DNA from: a virus
Virus record (IMG/VR): IMGVR_UViG_3300042317_000390
Coordinates: 1 to 64,000 of that record
Reading direction: 5' to 3' (one strand)
Length of the DNA: 64,000 nt
Part shown: in pieces, positions 49,041 through 56,647 of the stretch
Position numbering within the stretch: the first letter of the stretch is position 1
Layout: each line of letters opens with the position of its first letter
The notes under the pieces: generated by a model
Seen by the model: the letters and a program-made list of their open reading frames with translations, nothing else
What the model was told of the DNA's origin: nothing
Database searches by the model: none
Position numbers and translations under genes: made by a program

Positions 49041-49310
49041 ATGACTAACTGGAGATATACACTTCATATCAAGGATGCGTTCGTTGATAACGCCGATGAG
49101 CTTAACGAAGAGCAGGTCATTGCGTTAGCACAGACGCTAACAGGTCGCCTTAAAGCATTCGTATCTAAACTCAGTGCTAACGCTGACTTGCGTTATGAGA
49201 TAGAGGACGTAGCTTGGGAAATGTCTAACTGCACTACAGTTGAAGAGATTGACGAGGCTCTATATCTCATGTATGATGTATGCGACGCTAATCGTGTCTG
49301 GGTTAAGTAG
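49041..49310 (+). CDS. Hypothetical protein
   Basis: 89 aa, helical acidic body (ELNEEQVIALAQTLTGRLKAF). Function unknown. Confidence 0.58.
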   Translation: MTNWRYTLHIKDAFVDNADELNEEQVIALAQTLTGRLKAFVSKLSANADLRYEIEDVAWEMSNCTTVEEIDEALYLMYDVCDANRVWVK

Positions 49311-49319
49311 GAGACGGTC

Positions 49320-49517
49320 ATGATTAAGACTACCAGAGAGCAGCGACTAGCTATTCATCGTCTATGGTTACGTGCTCGTGATCCTAGCCAGAACTTACCG
49401 ACATCAGCTACATACCGTCAATTTCGTCGTCGCATTCATGCTGGTTACGACTGTATTATGATTAATATATGGGGTATGTGGATCGGTATTGAGAAAGACG
49501 GATACACTCATTCTTAG
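49320..49517 (+). CDS. Small hypothetical protein
   Basis: 65 aa, basic (TREQRLAIHRLWLRARDPSQN, YRQFRRRIHAGYDC). This layout is found in several phages; function unknown. Confidence 0.58.
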   Translation: MIKTTREQRLAIHRLWLRARDPSQNLPTSATYRQFRRRIHAGYDCIMINIWGMWIGIEKDGYTHS

Positions 49518-49526
49518 GAGACTGCT

Positions 49527-49931
49527 ATGACTATGCCTGCCGGTGAATATTATATTGGCGACCTATGTTACGTTATGCATGACGAGTGGGACGAGGTTTG
49601 TGGTTTTATTTGTGATCATGAACGTGGTTCTGCTATCGAAGGCGAGTTCACTCTTAAGGATGGTCGTCGCTTCGCTGTATATAACACTGCCTACGGTGAC
49701 GGTGTATATTATGATCAACACGATAACGATTATGGCGTCGATGCCGGTGTTATCGGTTGTATTCGCACGGCAGATATATCCGAATCAGATAAGGAAAATA
49801 TTCCTGACGGTCACGTTCATCTGTTCGAGAAAGAGTTTCCCACCTATACCGATGGCGGCAAATTGTATTTCGGTGATGTAGTTATTGATACCGACCCTGA
49901 CTATGAGGAGGAATACGATGACGAAGCCTAA
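49527..49931 (+). CDS. Conserved phage/bacterial protein
   Basis: 134 aa, strongly acidic. AGEYYIGDLCYVMHDEWDEV, RRFAVYNTAYGDGVYYD and DAGVIGCIR form a pattern known from uncharacterised phage and bacterial proteins. Function unknown. Confidence 0.68.
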   Translation: MTMPAGEYYIGDLCYVMHDEWDEVCGFICDHERGSAIEGEFTLKDGRRFAVYNTAYGDGVYYDQHDNDYGVDAGVIGCIRTADISESDKENIPDGHVHLFEKEFPTYTDGGKLYFGDVVIDTDPDYEEEYDDEA

Positions 49932-50184
49932 GACATATGAGAACCTCTCATCTATCACCAAGATCAAGCGTCGTAATGCGGCTTTAGCTGATCCTAAAGA
50001 AACAACTAGTCGTATCAACAACATCGTCGCTCGTGCTACGTTTAACAATCCTGTTAGTGTATTAGCACTAGGTAAATGCTCTGAGTTTGCTCGTCATTGC
50101 CTCATGCTAGGCGCTTCCGATGACGATGCTATTCAAGCAACTCACAAGTATATTCAACAACTCAACGGCGTTCAGGTAGGCTAA
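49918..50184 (+). CDS. Hypothetical protein
   Basis: 88 aa from ATG 49918 with AGGAGGAA upstream. Basic N terminus, helical C terminus. Function unknown. Confidence 0.57.
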   Translation: MTKPKTYENLSSITKIKRRNAALADPKETTSRINNIVARATFNNPVSVLALGKCSEFARHCLMLGASDDDAIQATHKYIQQLNGVQVG

Positions 50185-50186
50185 TC

Positions 50187-50906
50187 ATGTTTAAGAACCA
50201 GAAACTGACAGAATCTCAAGTCATAGAGATTATGAAGAATGAAACCGATAGCGTCTCTGAGATAGCAAACCAATATGGCGTTCACCGAGAGACTATTCGC
50301 AAGATATTCAACGGATCGTGTTGGGGTCATCTTAAATATCATATGGCGGGACATGATCGTAATAAAGCGAAACATAGAAAACTAAAAGAACACGAAGTCA
50401 TTGAGATATTACAGAACGTAGATATGAGTTGCGCTCAATTAGCCGCTCGTTATCATGTTCACGAAGATACCATTCGTTGCATTATAAAAGGCACTCGTTG
50501 GAATCGTTTACATCACCTCAAGAATCCAAACAGACCCAATGATTGGACTCGCCGTAAACTAACTGAAGATGTAGTTAGAGCTATCAAGAACTTTGAGGTT
50601 GATGACTTCGATGCTCTTGCTAAGGAATACGGAGTGTCTGTTAGATACCTAAAACAGTTTCGCAATCCAAACTTCCTTTGTGGTTGGAAATACATTCCAG
50701 TCAAGGGATATGAGGATGTGAACAACCTTCCACCCAAAAAGACAAATAAACTAAGCAAGAGCGATGTTATTGCTATCTATACAAACAGAACAACTAAACC
50801 AACTATTCTTGCTAGGAAATATAATGTATGCCCATCAACTATCTATGATATTCTTTCCGGCAAGAAAAGAACAGACATCACGTCTAATATACAACTAGAA
50901 TGTTAG
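50187..50906 (+). CDS. Protein with four helix-turn-helix repeats
   Basis: 239 aa made of four units, each KLxExxVIEI...ELAxxYxVxxxTIRxI followed by a Gly/Trp turn (starts near residues 6, 65, 124, 188). Examples: LTESQVIEIMKNETDSVSEIA, and HEVIEILQNVDMSCAQLAAR. Only the HTH part of phage homing-type DNA-binding proteins is present; no nuclease domain. May bind a repeated operator or act as a regulator. Confidence 0.7.
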   Translation: MFKNQKLTESQVIEIMKNETDSVSEIANQYGVHRETIRKIFNGSCWGHLKYHMAGHDRNKAKHRKLKEHEVIEILQNVDMSCAQLAARYHVHEDTIRCIIKGTRWNRLHHLKNPNRPNDWTRRKLTEDVVRAIKNFEVDDFDALAKEYGVSVRYLKQFRNPNFLCGWKYIPVKGYEDVNNLPPKKTNKLSKSDVIAIYTNRTTKPTILARKYNVCPSTIYDILSGKKRTDITSNIQLEC

Positions 50907-50930
50907 ACCTGTATTCTTTATTATAATAAA
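50902..50930 (+). promoter_or_regulatory. Early-type promoter with palindromic -10
   Basis: GTTAGA at 50902 and a 14-base palindrome TTTATTATAATAAA (50917-50930); ahead of ATG 50953. Confidence 0.5.
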
Positions 50931-50952
50931 ATCGAAACGGTAGGAGTTTGAG

Positions 50953-51162
50953 ATGATAGACACATTCACGCTCTGGGTAATGTGGTCTGATGACGGCGTC
51001 AATCACAGTGATCACTTTAGTAGTTTATCTCGTGTAGCGTTGAAGCGTTATCTCGATCATTTCCTATCCACTCGTAAAGTCAAGTCTTATGAAGTCTATG
51101 AGTGGTCTGCTAAGACTGGTAATAGGTTGGGCGGACATGGCATGTCGGAGTATACACGATGA
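50953..51162 (+). CDS. Small hypothetical protein
   Basis: 69 aa, aromatic and basic. Function unknown. Confidence 0.55.
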   Translation: MIDTFTLWVMWSDDGVNHSDHFSSLSRVALKRYLDHFLSTRKVKSYEVYEWSAKTGNRLGGHGMSEYTR

Positions 51163-51356
51163 AGAACTATACTGCTATGACTGACGAAGAACTAACAGCT
51201 GAATTCTATCGTCTATGGCGTCAAGTCATGTATTATATGGCCGCTGAAGGCAACTGGTCGTCTGAGGCCAAAGAGCGTGGTGAAGCTAAAAAAGAGTATG
51301 CGGACGTTGAAGAAGAAATGCGCAAGCGTGGTCTTTCTGCTGAGACTACATTTTAG
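51159..51356 (+). CDS. Small charged hypothetical protein
   Basis: 65 aa, helical, Glu/Arg rich; ATGA coupled. Function unknown. Confidence 0.55.
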   Translation: MKNYTAMTDEELTAEFYRLWRQVMYYMAAEGNWSSEAKERGEAKKEYADVEEEMRKRGLSAETTF

Positions 51357-51365
51357 GAGAGTAAC

Positions 51366-51455
51366 ATGTATGATGACGACACTCAGGACTTCGCTTTCGC
51401 AGCGACTATGATCTTCCTTGCCATCGGAGTGTTACTCTGTGGGCAACTTAACTGA
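51366..51455 (+). CDS. Tiny membrane protein
   Basis: 29 aa: acidic start (MYDDDTQDF) and one hydrophobic helix (AAATMIFLAIGVLLCG-like). GGAGAG site. Confidence 0.45.
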   Translation: MYDDDTQDFAFAATMIFLAIGVLLCGQLN

Positions 51456-51465
51456 GGGTAGTAAC

Positions 51466-51756
51466 ATGTATATCGTATCTTATTATATGGTTGACCGTGC
51501 TTATGGTGGCCCTGAAGAGGGCGGTTGGTGGTTTGACTACGGTATTCCTGAGCCGCAGCTTGATCGGTTCGCTCGTGGTTTCTCAACGGAGGGTGAAGCA
51601 TATGAATACGCTCGTCGTCTCAATCGTCATGTCTCTCCTATTCTCAACGAAGATCGCAGAGAGGTATCGTCAGTCCTTAGTGATGGTATCTATCAGGCGG
51701 AAGTGAGCGAGGGTTATCCTCGTGCATACCCGGAACGCACTCCGCACTACTGCTAA
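51466..51756 (+). CDS. Conserved phage hypothetical protein
   Basis: 96 aa from ATG 51466. MYIVSYYMVDRAYGGPEEG-GWWFDYG is a start found in many phage proteins; function unknown. Confidence 0.65.
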   Translation: MYIVSYYMVDRAYGGPEEGGWWFDYGIPEPQLDRFARGFSTEGEAYEYARRLNRHVSPILNEDRREVSSVLSDGIYQAEVSEGYPRAYPERTPHYC

Positions 51757-51766
51757 GGAGAGTAAC

Positions 51767-51922
51767 ATGGACGACCGTGTTAAAGAGATCGTCTGGGCGG
51801 AAGGTCACTACGCCTACAAGGATTTAGTCAACCTAATTGATAATCCATATGACGGCGTCAACGAAACATTAAAGCGTATATGGTATGACGCTTGGTGGGA
51901 CGCCTTCTATGAGGATCAATAA
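51767..51922 (+). CDS. Small hypothetical protein
   Basis: 51 aa from ATG 51767 with AAGGAG upstream; Trp/Asp rich C terminus (IWYDAWWDAFYEDQ). Function unknown. Confidence 0.55.
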   Translation: MDDRVKEIVWAEGHYAYKDLVNLIDNPYDGVNETLKRIWYDAWWDAFYEDQ

Positions 51923-51935
51923 TAACATCTAGAAT

Positions 51936-51968
51936 GTTACTCCTGTATTCTATATTATTAGATTATAG
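51936..51968 (+). promoter_or_regulatory. Early-type promoter with inverted repeat
   Basis: GTTACT (51936-51941), 17 bases, TAGATT (51959-51964). CTATA (51950-51954) pairs with TATAG (51964-51968), just before AAGGAG. Confidence 0.55.
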
Positions 51969-51982
51969 AGAAGGAGACGATC

Positions 51983-52150
51983 ATGTGGAATGTCTACTCT
52001 GAACGAGAAAACGGGCAAATTGTATTAGAAGCTGAAGATTGCGGCTCTGAGGAACTTGCGTGGGATGTCGTGGAGTATATGAATCACACTGAGAATTGTC
52101 CCTATCCTCTATGGGTAGAATTCAAGGGAGTCGTCAATGTGGTATCTTGA
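51983..52150 (+). CDS. Small acidic hypothetical protein
   Basis: 55 aa (MWNVYSERENGQIVLE...). GGAG site; overlaps the next gene. Function unknown. Confidence 0.52.
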   Translation: MWNVYSERENGQIVLEAEDCGSEELAWDVVEYMNHTENCPYPLWVEFKGVVNVVS

Positions 52151-52286
52151 AGAGACTCGTGGGCCAATCGTCCTATTATTCAAGACTCACGCTGAAGTAT
52201 TAGCTGCCTATGCTAAGTGCACGCCTGACTTCGATGGCGTCATTCCGTGGGTTATCAAGTTCAGCCCTAATGGAGAACTGCCATGA
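52137..52286 (+). CDS. Small hypothetical protein
   Basis: 49 aa (MWYLEETRGPIVLLFKTH...), ribosome site GGGAG inside the previous gene. Function unknown. Confidence 0.5.
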   Translation: MWYLEETRGPIVLLFKTHAEVLAAYAKCTPDFDGVIPWVIKFSPNGELP

Positions 52287-52594
52287 AAGGTCGTCGCATG
52301 CGTGGCTCTGTAGGTTCCGCTACAGTCTGCACTAACCTATTAGGTATGGATGTAGTTATTGAGTTCGACTATGAGATCACCTGCGAGGCGATCCCTCAGT
52401 CATATGACGAACCATCCTCTCCTATGGAATACGAAACATTCTTTACGGGATTATATGAAGATAAACCTGGCGTCGATTATAAGCCCAAGGATTATCTTGA
52501 GACTCCCGCTTGGCTTGTAACTCTGCTAGATGAATACTTAAGCGAGAGTGACCGAGTTTATGATGAGATCGTGAAAGATTTATCGGAGTATTAA
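52283..52594 (+). CDS. Hypothetical protein
   Basis: 103 aa, basic start and acidic remainder (FFTGLYEDKPGVDYKPKDY). ATGA coupled. Function unknown. Confidence 0.57.
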   Translation: MKGRRMRGSVGSATVCTNLLGMDVVIEFDYEITCEAIPQSYDEPSSPMEYETFFTGLYEDKPGVDYKPKDYLETPAWLVTLLDEYLSESDRVYDEIVKDLSEY

Positions 52595-52596
52595 TC

Positions 52597-52824
52597 ATGA
52601 CTATTAACATTAGAGGTTCTATCAAATGCGTAAGTGTCGCCTATTTAGAGCGTGATATAGCTGTAGGCGGATTAACATGGGCGGTATATAATAGAATAAC
52701 AGGTCATATCGTGGCTCTCCTTCATTCAGAAGGCATAGCTAGGCGCTTAGCAGTATCAATGAATAGTGCTGATAGCTGCTATACTGACGGCTATGATTGC
52801 TGTGAATTATGGAGAGATAAATGA
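52597..52824 (+). CDS. Small hypothetical protein
   Basis: 75 aa with a cysteine-containing C terminus (SCYTDGYDCCELW). Function unknown. Confidence 0.53.
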   Translation: MTINIRGSIKCVSVAYLERDIAVGGLTWAVYNRITGHIVALLHSEGIARRLAVSMNSADSCYTDGYDCCELWRDK

Positions 52825-52934
52825 ACGAAGAAGAAAAGAAAGCAGCCAAGATAGCAGCTATGGAATTGCTATTACAGCAGGGCTATATCTCACTGGCTAA
52901 GTTCATCGAACTAATCAGGAACTTGAAGAAATGA
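52821..52934 (+). CDS. Very short helical protein
   Basis: 37 aa (MNEEEKKAAKIAAMELLLQQ...), ATGA overlaps at both ends. Confidence 0.5.
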   Translation: MNEEEKKAAKIAAMELLLQQGYISLAKFIELIRNLKK

Positions 52935-53068
52935 TCGTATATGTCTGCTACTCCGATGAAGGCGTTCTGCGCGTGTTCTCTGATAAGATTAAAACTGAGG
53001 ACTATGCTGTTCATATGTATGAATTGGGCGGCTATGTTCAGGTGAGAAGAGCAGAGGTGGAGGAATAG
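52931..53068 (+). CDS. Small hypothetical protein
   Basis: 45 aa (MIVYVCYSDEGVLRVFSD...), ATGA coupled. Function unknown. Confidence 0.5.
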   Translation: MIVYVCYSDEGVLRVFSDKIKTEDYAVHMYELGGYVQVRRAEVEE

Positions 53069-53070
53069 TC

Positions 53071-53406
53071 ATGGGAACTAATATCAATGACTATCTCGTA
53101 TATGGTCGTAAGGTCTTATGGGATAACGAGTTCATGGACGCCTATGAGAAAAACTGGGACGATCATATTATAAATGTTATAGCTGACGGTATGAGCGGTG
53201 AGTATATCGTTATTGGCCCTATTATTTGGGAGTCATATAATCATCGTTGGGATGGAGACTCTAATACTTCATTCTCAGATATTGATGTGTTTAATCTGCC
53301 TAAATTAGAAGCTGAATATAAACAAATGTTTCGTGAGGAATATCCTGAGTATAGTCACTGGGTAGATCAACCATTCACTCTTTTTGCCTTTACTCACTAT
53401 TCATAG
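53071..53406 (+). CDS. Hypothetical protein
   Basis: 111 aa, acidic and aromatic (GPIIWESYNHRWDGDSNTSFSDIDVF). GGAGGAA site. Function unknown. Confidence 0.57.
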   Translation: MGTNINDYLVYGRKVLWDNEFMDAYEKNWDDHIINVIADGMSGEYIVIGPIIWESYNHRWDGDSNTSFSDIDVFNLPKLEAEYKQMFREEYPEYSHWVDQPFTLFAFTHYS

Positions 53407-53415
53407 GAGATATCC

Positions 53416-53598
53416 ATGGAAAGGTTCGACACGGAAAAATTCTATTGTTTAGCCTATAATGGCGATCTAGTTGATATCGGTTATCATGATAGCTGGGAAG
53501 AAGCTAATCGCTATGCGGAAGATGATCTAGCACTACAGCCAATATGGGTATTCGGTGAGGAGTCAGCTAATCAGTGGCGCTCCGTATTAAACCAGTAG
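53416..53598 (+). CDS. Small hypothetical protein
   Basis: 60 aa, acidic. AGGAG site. Function unknown. Confidence 0.55.
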   Translation: MERFDTEKFYCLAYNGDLVDIGYHDSWEEANRYAEDDLALQPIWVFGEESANQWRSVLNQ

Positions 53599-53624
53599 AC
53601 TGACGCTCGTGTTTTCTTTATAAT
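53596..53624 (+). promoter_or_regulatory. Early-type promoter
   Basis: TAGACT (53596-53601), 17 bases, TATAAT (53619-53624), ahead of GGGGGAG and ATG 53654. Confidence 0.6.
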
Positions 53625-53653
53625 AATAAAATCAAATAAGGGGGAGAACAATC

Positions 53654-53842
53654 ATGACCCGCAAGATTTTAATTGAAAAGAACGGTGATTATTACAGAGT
53701 CATCGGCGCTGTATATAATAATGAAGAACTCATCCGTGCTGAGGAAATCGTTGAGTCTCTTGTTCTATGGGATGCTAAGCGAGTATTCTTCCTGCTACTT
53801 CCTCATTGGAAACACGTAGAGACTATTAAGACATATCACTAA
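53654..53842 (+). CDS. Small hypothetical protein
   Basis: 62 aa (MTRKILIEKNGDYYRVIGA...). Last gene of the plus-strand small-gene region before the repeat-rich stretch. Confidence 0.55.
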   Translation: MTRKILIEKNGDYYRVIGAVYNNEELIRAEEIVESLVLWDAKRVFFLLLPHWKHVETIKTYH

Positions 53843-53921
53843 TTCCTACAATGAGCTTCGTGCAGTCACAGTAGGCGCATAACAGACTATAGGTCGATGG
53901 CTCGAATATATCTGTTAGATT

Positions 53922-53959
53922 AAAGAAAGTGGATCACCAACGGTTCACTTTCTTTTTTT
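53922..53959 (+). terminator. Rho-independent terminator
   Basis: AAAGAAAGTG / CACTTTCTTT stem around GATCACCAACGGTT (with an inner ACC/GGT pair), followed by a T-run. Confidence 0.8.
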
Positions 53960-53970
53960 ATTTTATCCCT

Positions 53971-54060
53971 ACCAACCTCAAGACCAACTCCATGACCAAC
54001 ATCATGACCTACGCGTGGACCAACATCATGACCAACATCATGACCAACATTGCGACCTAA
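53971..54060. repeat. 12-bp tandem repeat, about 7.5 copies
   Basis: Unit ACCAACATCATG: three exact copies (53995-54006, 54019-54030, 54031-54042) and four degenerate ones, ending in a half unit ACCTAA. No spacers, so not CRISPR. It stays open in one plus frame (TNIM repeats) without a ribosome site. Confidence 0.85.
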
Positions 54061-54596
54061 TATGTATACTTAATAGCCCATAATATACTACATGAGGGAA
54101 TAGTATAGATGTATATGGGGAATAACATACATGCTTCGTAGCGTAGTGTATATGCATAGGCGCGTGGATAGGAATAGTGTAGGAATAGTGGATAGCTTCG
54201 CAAGAGTATACAGTGAGATAATTAATGATATTTTAGTGATATTCACGGTGATTTTTAGTGGAATAAAAAATGGCGAAATCTAAATGACTCCGTGGTTGTC
54301 TTTGCGTGGTTCACTGATATTTTCACGAAGACATCCAGAGTTTCACTATGCAATACACGATGCATTTCACTATTAGTTTCAGTGAATTAATCATGTTTGC
54401 ATTCATGGAGAAATCTCATGATTCAATCCATATGTAATGCTCATGAATACAAGCCATGGCGCACAGTGCATTTCACTATTATTCTCAGTGAATTCATAGT
54501 GTGTTATGGTGCAGTCTCAGCTCTCTCTTATATAATAGATTATGCATGGCTCAGTTGAAGCTAGTTTAAAAAGATTCCGAACAACGAAAAAAAGAG

Positions 54597-54625
54597 TTTA
54601 CTTGGGGCGATGTTAGGACTAATCT
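54597..54625 (+). promoter_or_regulatory. Promoter for the high-G+C gene
   Basis: TTTACT (54597-54602), 17 bases, TAATCT (54620-54625), 47 bases before ATG 54673. Confidence 0.6.
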
Positions 54626-54672
54626 CTAACTATCGGCGAAACGGTTCGCTGGTCTTAACTGGAGTAGGTAAT

Positions 54673-55185
54673 ATGGAAAATATCGCTTTTGCCCCCGTGT
54701 CGTTTGCTGACTTCTCTGCGGCTGTTGTTGCGGCTGGTTATACGCCGGTTCAGTATAGCGGCACTGGTTATTATGTTAAGGCGAAAAACGGCATTCGTGT
54801 CGAATTTCAGAACACTAAGGGCGGCCAGTTTGGCGTTGGTTACACTAACCCGGTCAATAAGGTTGCGGCTGTGTTCGATGCGCTCCAGGCTAATCCTGTG
54901 GACGGTCTGGTGTATATAAACCGCATTACCCGTTCTTTTAACTATCGCGCCACGGATGTCGCTGGCTTCTTGAAACTGGTGGACGCTGTCGGTGCCGTAA
55001 AACTGCCCGCTAGTGCCCGTGAAGTCAACGCTGCTACCCCTGTGGCGGCTAAGCCCCAGAAACCCGTCTATAAGGTTGCTGATGCCCGCCGCGTTGATCC
55101 GGCGTCGGATGCAGGCAAGGCCATCGCCAGTGACGCACTCGCTTCCATCGCGCTCATCGAATCCAAGACGAAGAAGCGGGCATAA
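54673..55185 (+). CDS. Ala-rich hypothetical protein, atypical composition
   Basis: 170 aa from ATG 54673 with GGAG upstream. N-terminal domain FAPVSFADFSAAVVAAGYTPV, YYVKAKNGIRVEFQN, GVGYTNPVNKVAAVFDALQ looks compact alpha/beta; the tail (AATPVAAKPQKP...) is linker-like. G+C is clearly above all neighbours and codon third positions are C/G rich, unlike the phage. It stands alone between a promoter and a strong terminator. Function unknown; recent acquisition or selection for high expression. Confidence 0.65.
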   Translation: MENIAFAPVSFADFSAAVVAAGYTPVQYSGTGYYVKAKNGIRVEFQNTKGGQFGVGYTNPVNKVAAVFDALQANPVDGLVYINRITRSFNYRATDVAGFLKLVDAVGAVKLPASAREVNAATPVAAKPQKPVYKVADARRVDPASDAGKAIASDALASIALIESKTKKRA

Positions 55186-55203
55186 CATAGGCTTAACCAT
55201 AAG

Positions 55204-55229
55204 GGCGGGGTTCATCCCCGCCTTTTTTT
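55204..55229 (+). terminator. Strong rho-independent terminator
   Basis: GGCGGGG-TTCAT-CCCCGCC, then T7. Confidence 0.93.
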
Positions 55230-55443
55230 GGCCTTAATGCGTTCTCGTTTCGTTCTTATGCTTAAGCTGAGCCATTGGTGACCCACCCCCACACATTTAA
55301 GGATTCATGGTGAAGCTCACGGTTCCATCGCCCTTTAGCCACCATGGTTCACAGAGAGTCACTAATTCTCACAGAAACCCATACCCCCTCCCCCCACTTT
55401 TATATACGGAAACGCACTATTTAAATTTTTTTGCGCTAAAATT
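55230..55443. other. Intergenic stretch between convergent genes
   Basis: No gene seen. Contains C/A-rich tracts (ACCCACCCCCACAC, CCCCCTCCCCCCAC) and AT-rich ends. No clear terminator for the minus operon that enters from the right. Confidence 0.4.
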
Positions 55444-55683
55444 TTACTCCTTATAAACATCACTGTTCGGAGTGCTTTCACCACTGGATTTATTGTTTTG
55501 CGTTTCATCTTTCTTTATTATCTCCAAATTGTGTAAATCTATAATGAGTTGGATCATTTGTAGTTTTTGACGATCTGCACCAAGACCACGCCAGGTCTCA
55601 CTCTTTTCTTTTGCATAAATAAGGCGAATAAGGATTTCTTTTTCCTTATTGATATACTCAATTTGTTTTGATGACAGTTTCAT
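55444..55683 (-). CDS. Hypothetical protein
   Basis: 79 aa, basic helical N terminus, polar tail. Shares bases with the upstream stop. Function unknown. Confidence 0.57.
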   Translation of the reverse strand: MKLSSKQIEYINKEKEILIRLIYAKEKSETWRGLGADRQKLQMIQLIIDLHNLEIIKKDETQNNKSSGESTPNSDVYKE

Positions 55684-55988
55684 TACCGAGCCTCCACGTT
55701 GAACTTCTTCTTGAGTCTTTCAAACTCTTCACGATCACGCTTTTCTGTCATCTCCCTATAGTATTCTTCTTGTACTATTCTCTTATTATATTCATCATCA
55801 GTTTCTAGACGTTCTGCTTTCAATACGATATGTCTGCCAAAACCATCGAAATCATCTTGAAATTCAAACATAGCATTAGAGCCATATTCTTTTTTCCAAG
55901 AGTCAATTTGATTACTAAAACTCTCAAGAGTTGCATAATCCATATCAACGTAAGTCTCAACAATATCCCATACTTTATTCTTAGACAT
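55683..55988 (-). CDS. Acidic helical hypothetical protein
   Basis: 101 aa, Glu/Lys/Arg rich C-terminal helix (YREMTEKRDREEFERLKKKF). Function unknown. Confidence 0.58.
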   Translation of the reverse strand: MSKNKVWDIVETYVDMDYATLESFSNQIDSWKKEYGSNAMFEFQDDFDGFGRHIVLKAERLETDDEYNKRIVQEEYYREMTEKRDREEFERLKKKFNVEAR

Positions 55989-55998
55989 CTTAGCTCTC

Positions 55999-56187
55999 CT
56001 ATAGCTTAATATACTCTATATAATTCTCTCTCATAAATACTCTATCTTCTGAGAGCATATGAATAATTGTGCCCATTATATCATATTCACGTTTATATTC
56101 TTTTAACTGACGCAGTTCATAGAGCTTCATATAGAGCTTACCAACAGTTTCCTCTATTTCTATCTCTAGCTGTTCAGCGGATTTCAT
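55999..56187 (-). CDS. Small helical protein
   Basis: 62 aa, coiled-coil-like (MKSAEQLEIEIEETVGKLYM). ATGA overlap with the upstream gene. Confidence 0.55.
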   Translation of the reverse strand: MKSAEQLEIEIEETVGKLYMKLYELRQLKEYKREYDIMGTIIHMLSEDRVFMRENYIEYIKL

Positions 56188-56402
56188 AGTTCATTCCCAT
56201 AGGTCATAACTCTAATCAGGCGATATCTCTCTGTCTTAGCCTTTTCTTCGGTATCAAATTCCATATTAAGATTAGCCTCCATATTGGATAATACTACAGT
56301 AAAATAGTATTTCTCATTTGTATTATTATAGCAGATTTTCCCTACTAATACAATATAGTCTGTGTTAAGAGCTACACCGCTTTCGGTTTCAAATACGCTC
56401 AT
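56184..56402 (-). CDS. Hypothetical protein
   Basis: 72 aa, beta-rich (DYIVLVGKICYNNTNEKYYFTVVLSN). Function unknown. Confidence 0.55.
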   Translation of the reverse strand: MSVFETESGVALNTDYIVLVGKICYNNTNEKYYFTVVLSNMEANLNMEFDTEEKAKTERYRLIRVMTYGNEL

Positions 56403-56647
56403 AATGCAAACTCCACAAGCTTTACTATCTTCACAGCTAGTTCATTAAAATTCTTCACATACAGATCTTCACCATACTCATTATGAATAATAGCGTCCTT
56501 GTATATAATATCTTCTATTTTCTCTATGAGATCTTTTCTTTGATTGTTTTTATAATTATCAACATATTCCATACCTTTACGAACGCCTTCCTGTATAGCT
56601 ATCATTCTTAATGCTATACATACATCTGGTCTAATATTGACTATCAT
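56399..56647 (-). CDS. Hypothetical protein
   Basis: 82 aa from ATG 56647, which has GGAGGG upstream; the frame is open to 56734 inside the coiled-coil gene. Starts MIVNIRPDVCIALRM. Function unknown. Confidence 0.55.
   Translation of the reverse strand: MIVNIRPDVCIALRMIAIQEGVRKGMEYVDNYKNNQRKDLIEKIEDIIYKDAIIHNEYGEDLYVKNFNELAVKIVKLVEFAL

Larger units (their letters stand above)
53843..54672. other. Repeat-rich non-coding region, possible replication or regulatory site
   Basis: About 830 bases without a convincing gene. It holds a terminator (53922-53959), a 12-bp tandem repeat (53971-54060), a near-repeated GTAGGAATAGTG/GGAATAGTGTAG stretch (about 54160-54200), many TTCACTAT and AGTGATATT words, and two near copies of TGCATTTCACTATTA plus TCAGTGAATT (about 54362-54390 and 54470-54497), each an inverted repeat TTCACT/AGTGAA. 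Such iteron-like, AT-rich layout would suit an origin or a protein-binding cluster; this is inference. Confidence 0.5.

Noticed and set aside
53971-54060. Tandem repeats as a CRISPR array
   Set aside because: Units are 12 bp, directly adjacent and without spacers; no cas-like genes nearby.
54655-55215. 186-codon open frame on the minus strand opposite the high-G+C gene
   Set aside because: It mirrors the plus gene, which has a promoter, ribosome site and terminator; the reverse frame has none and no protein-like pattern.
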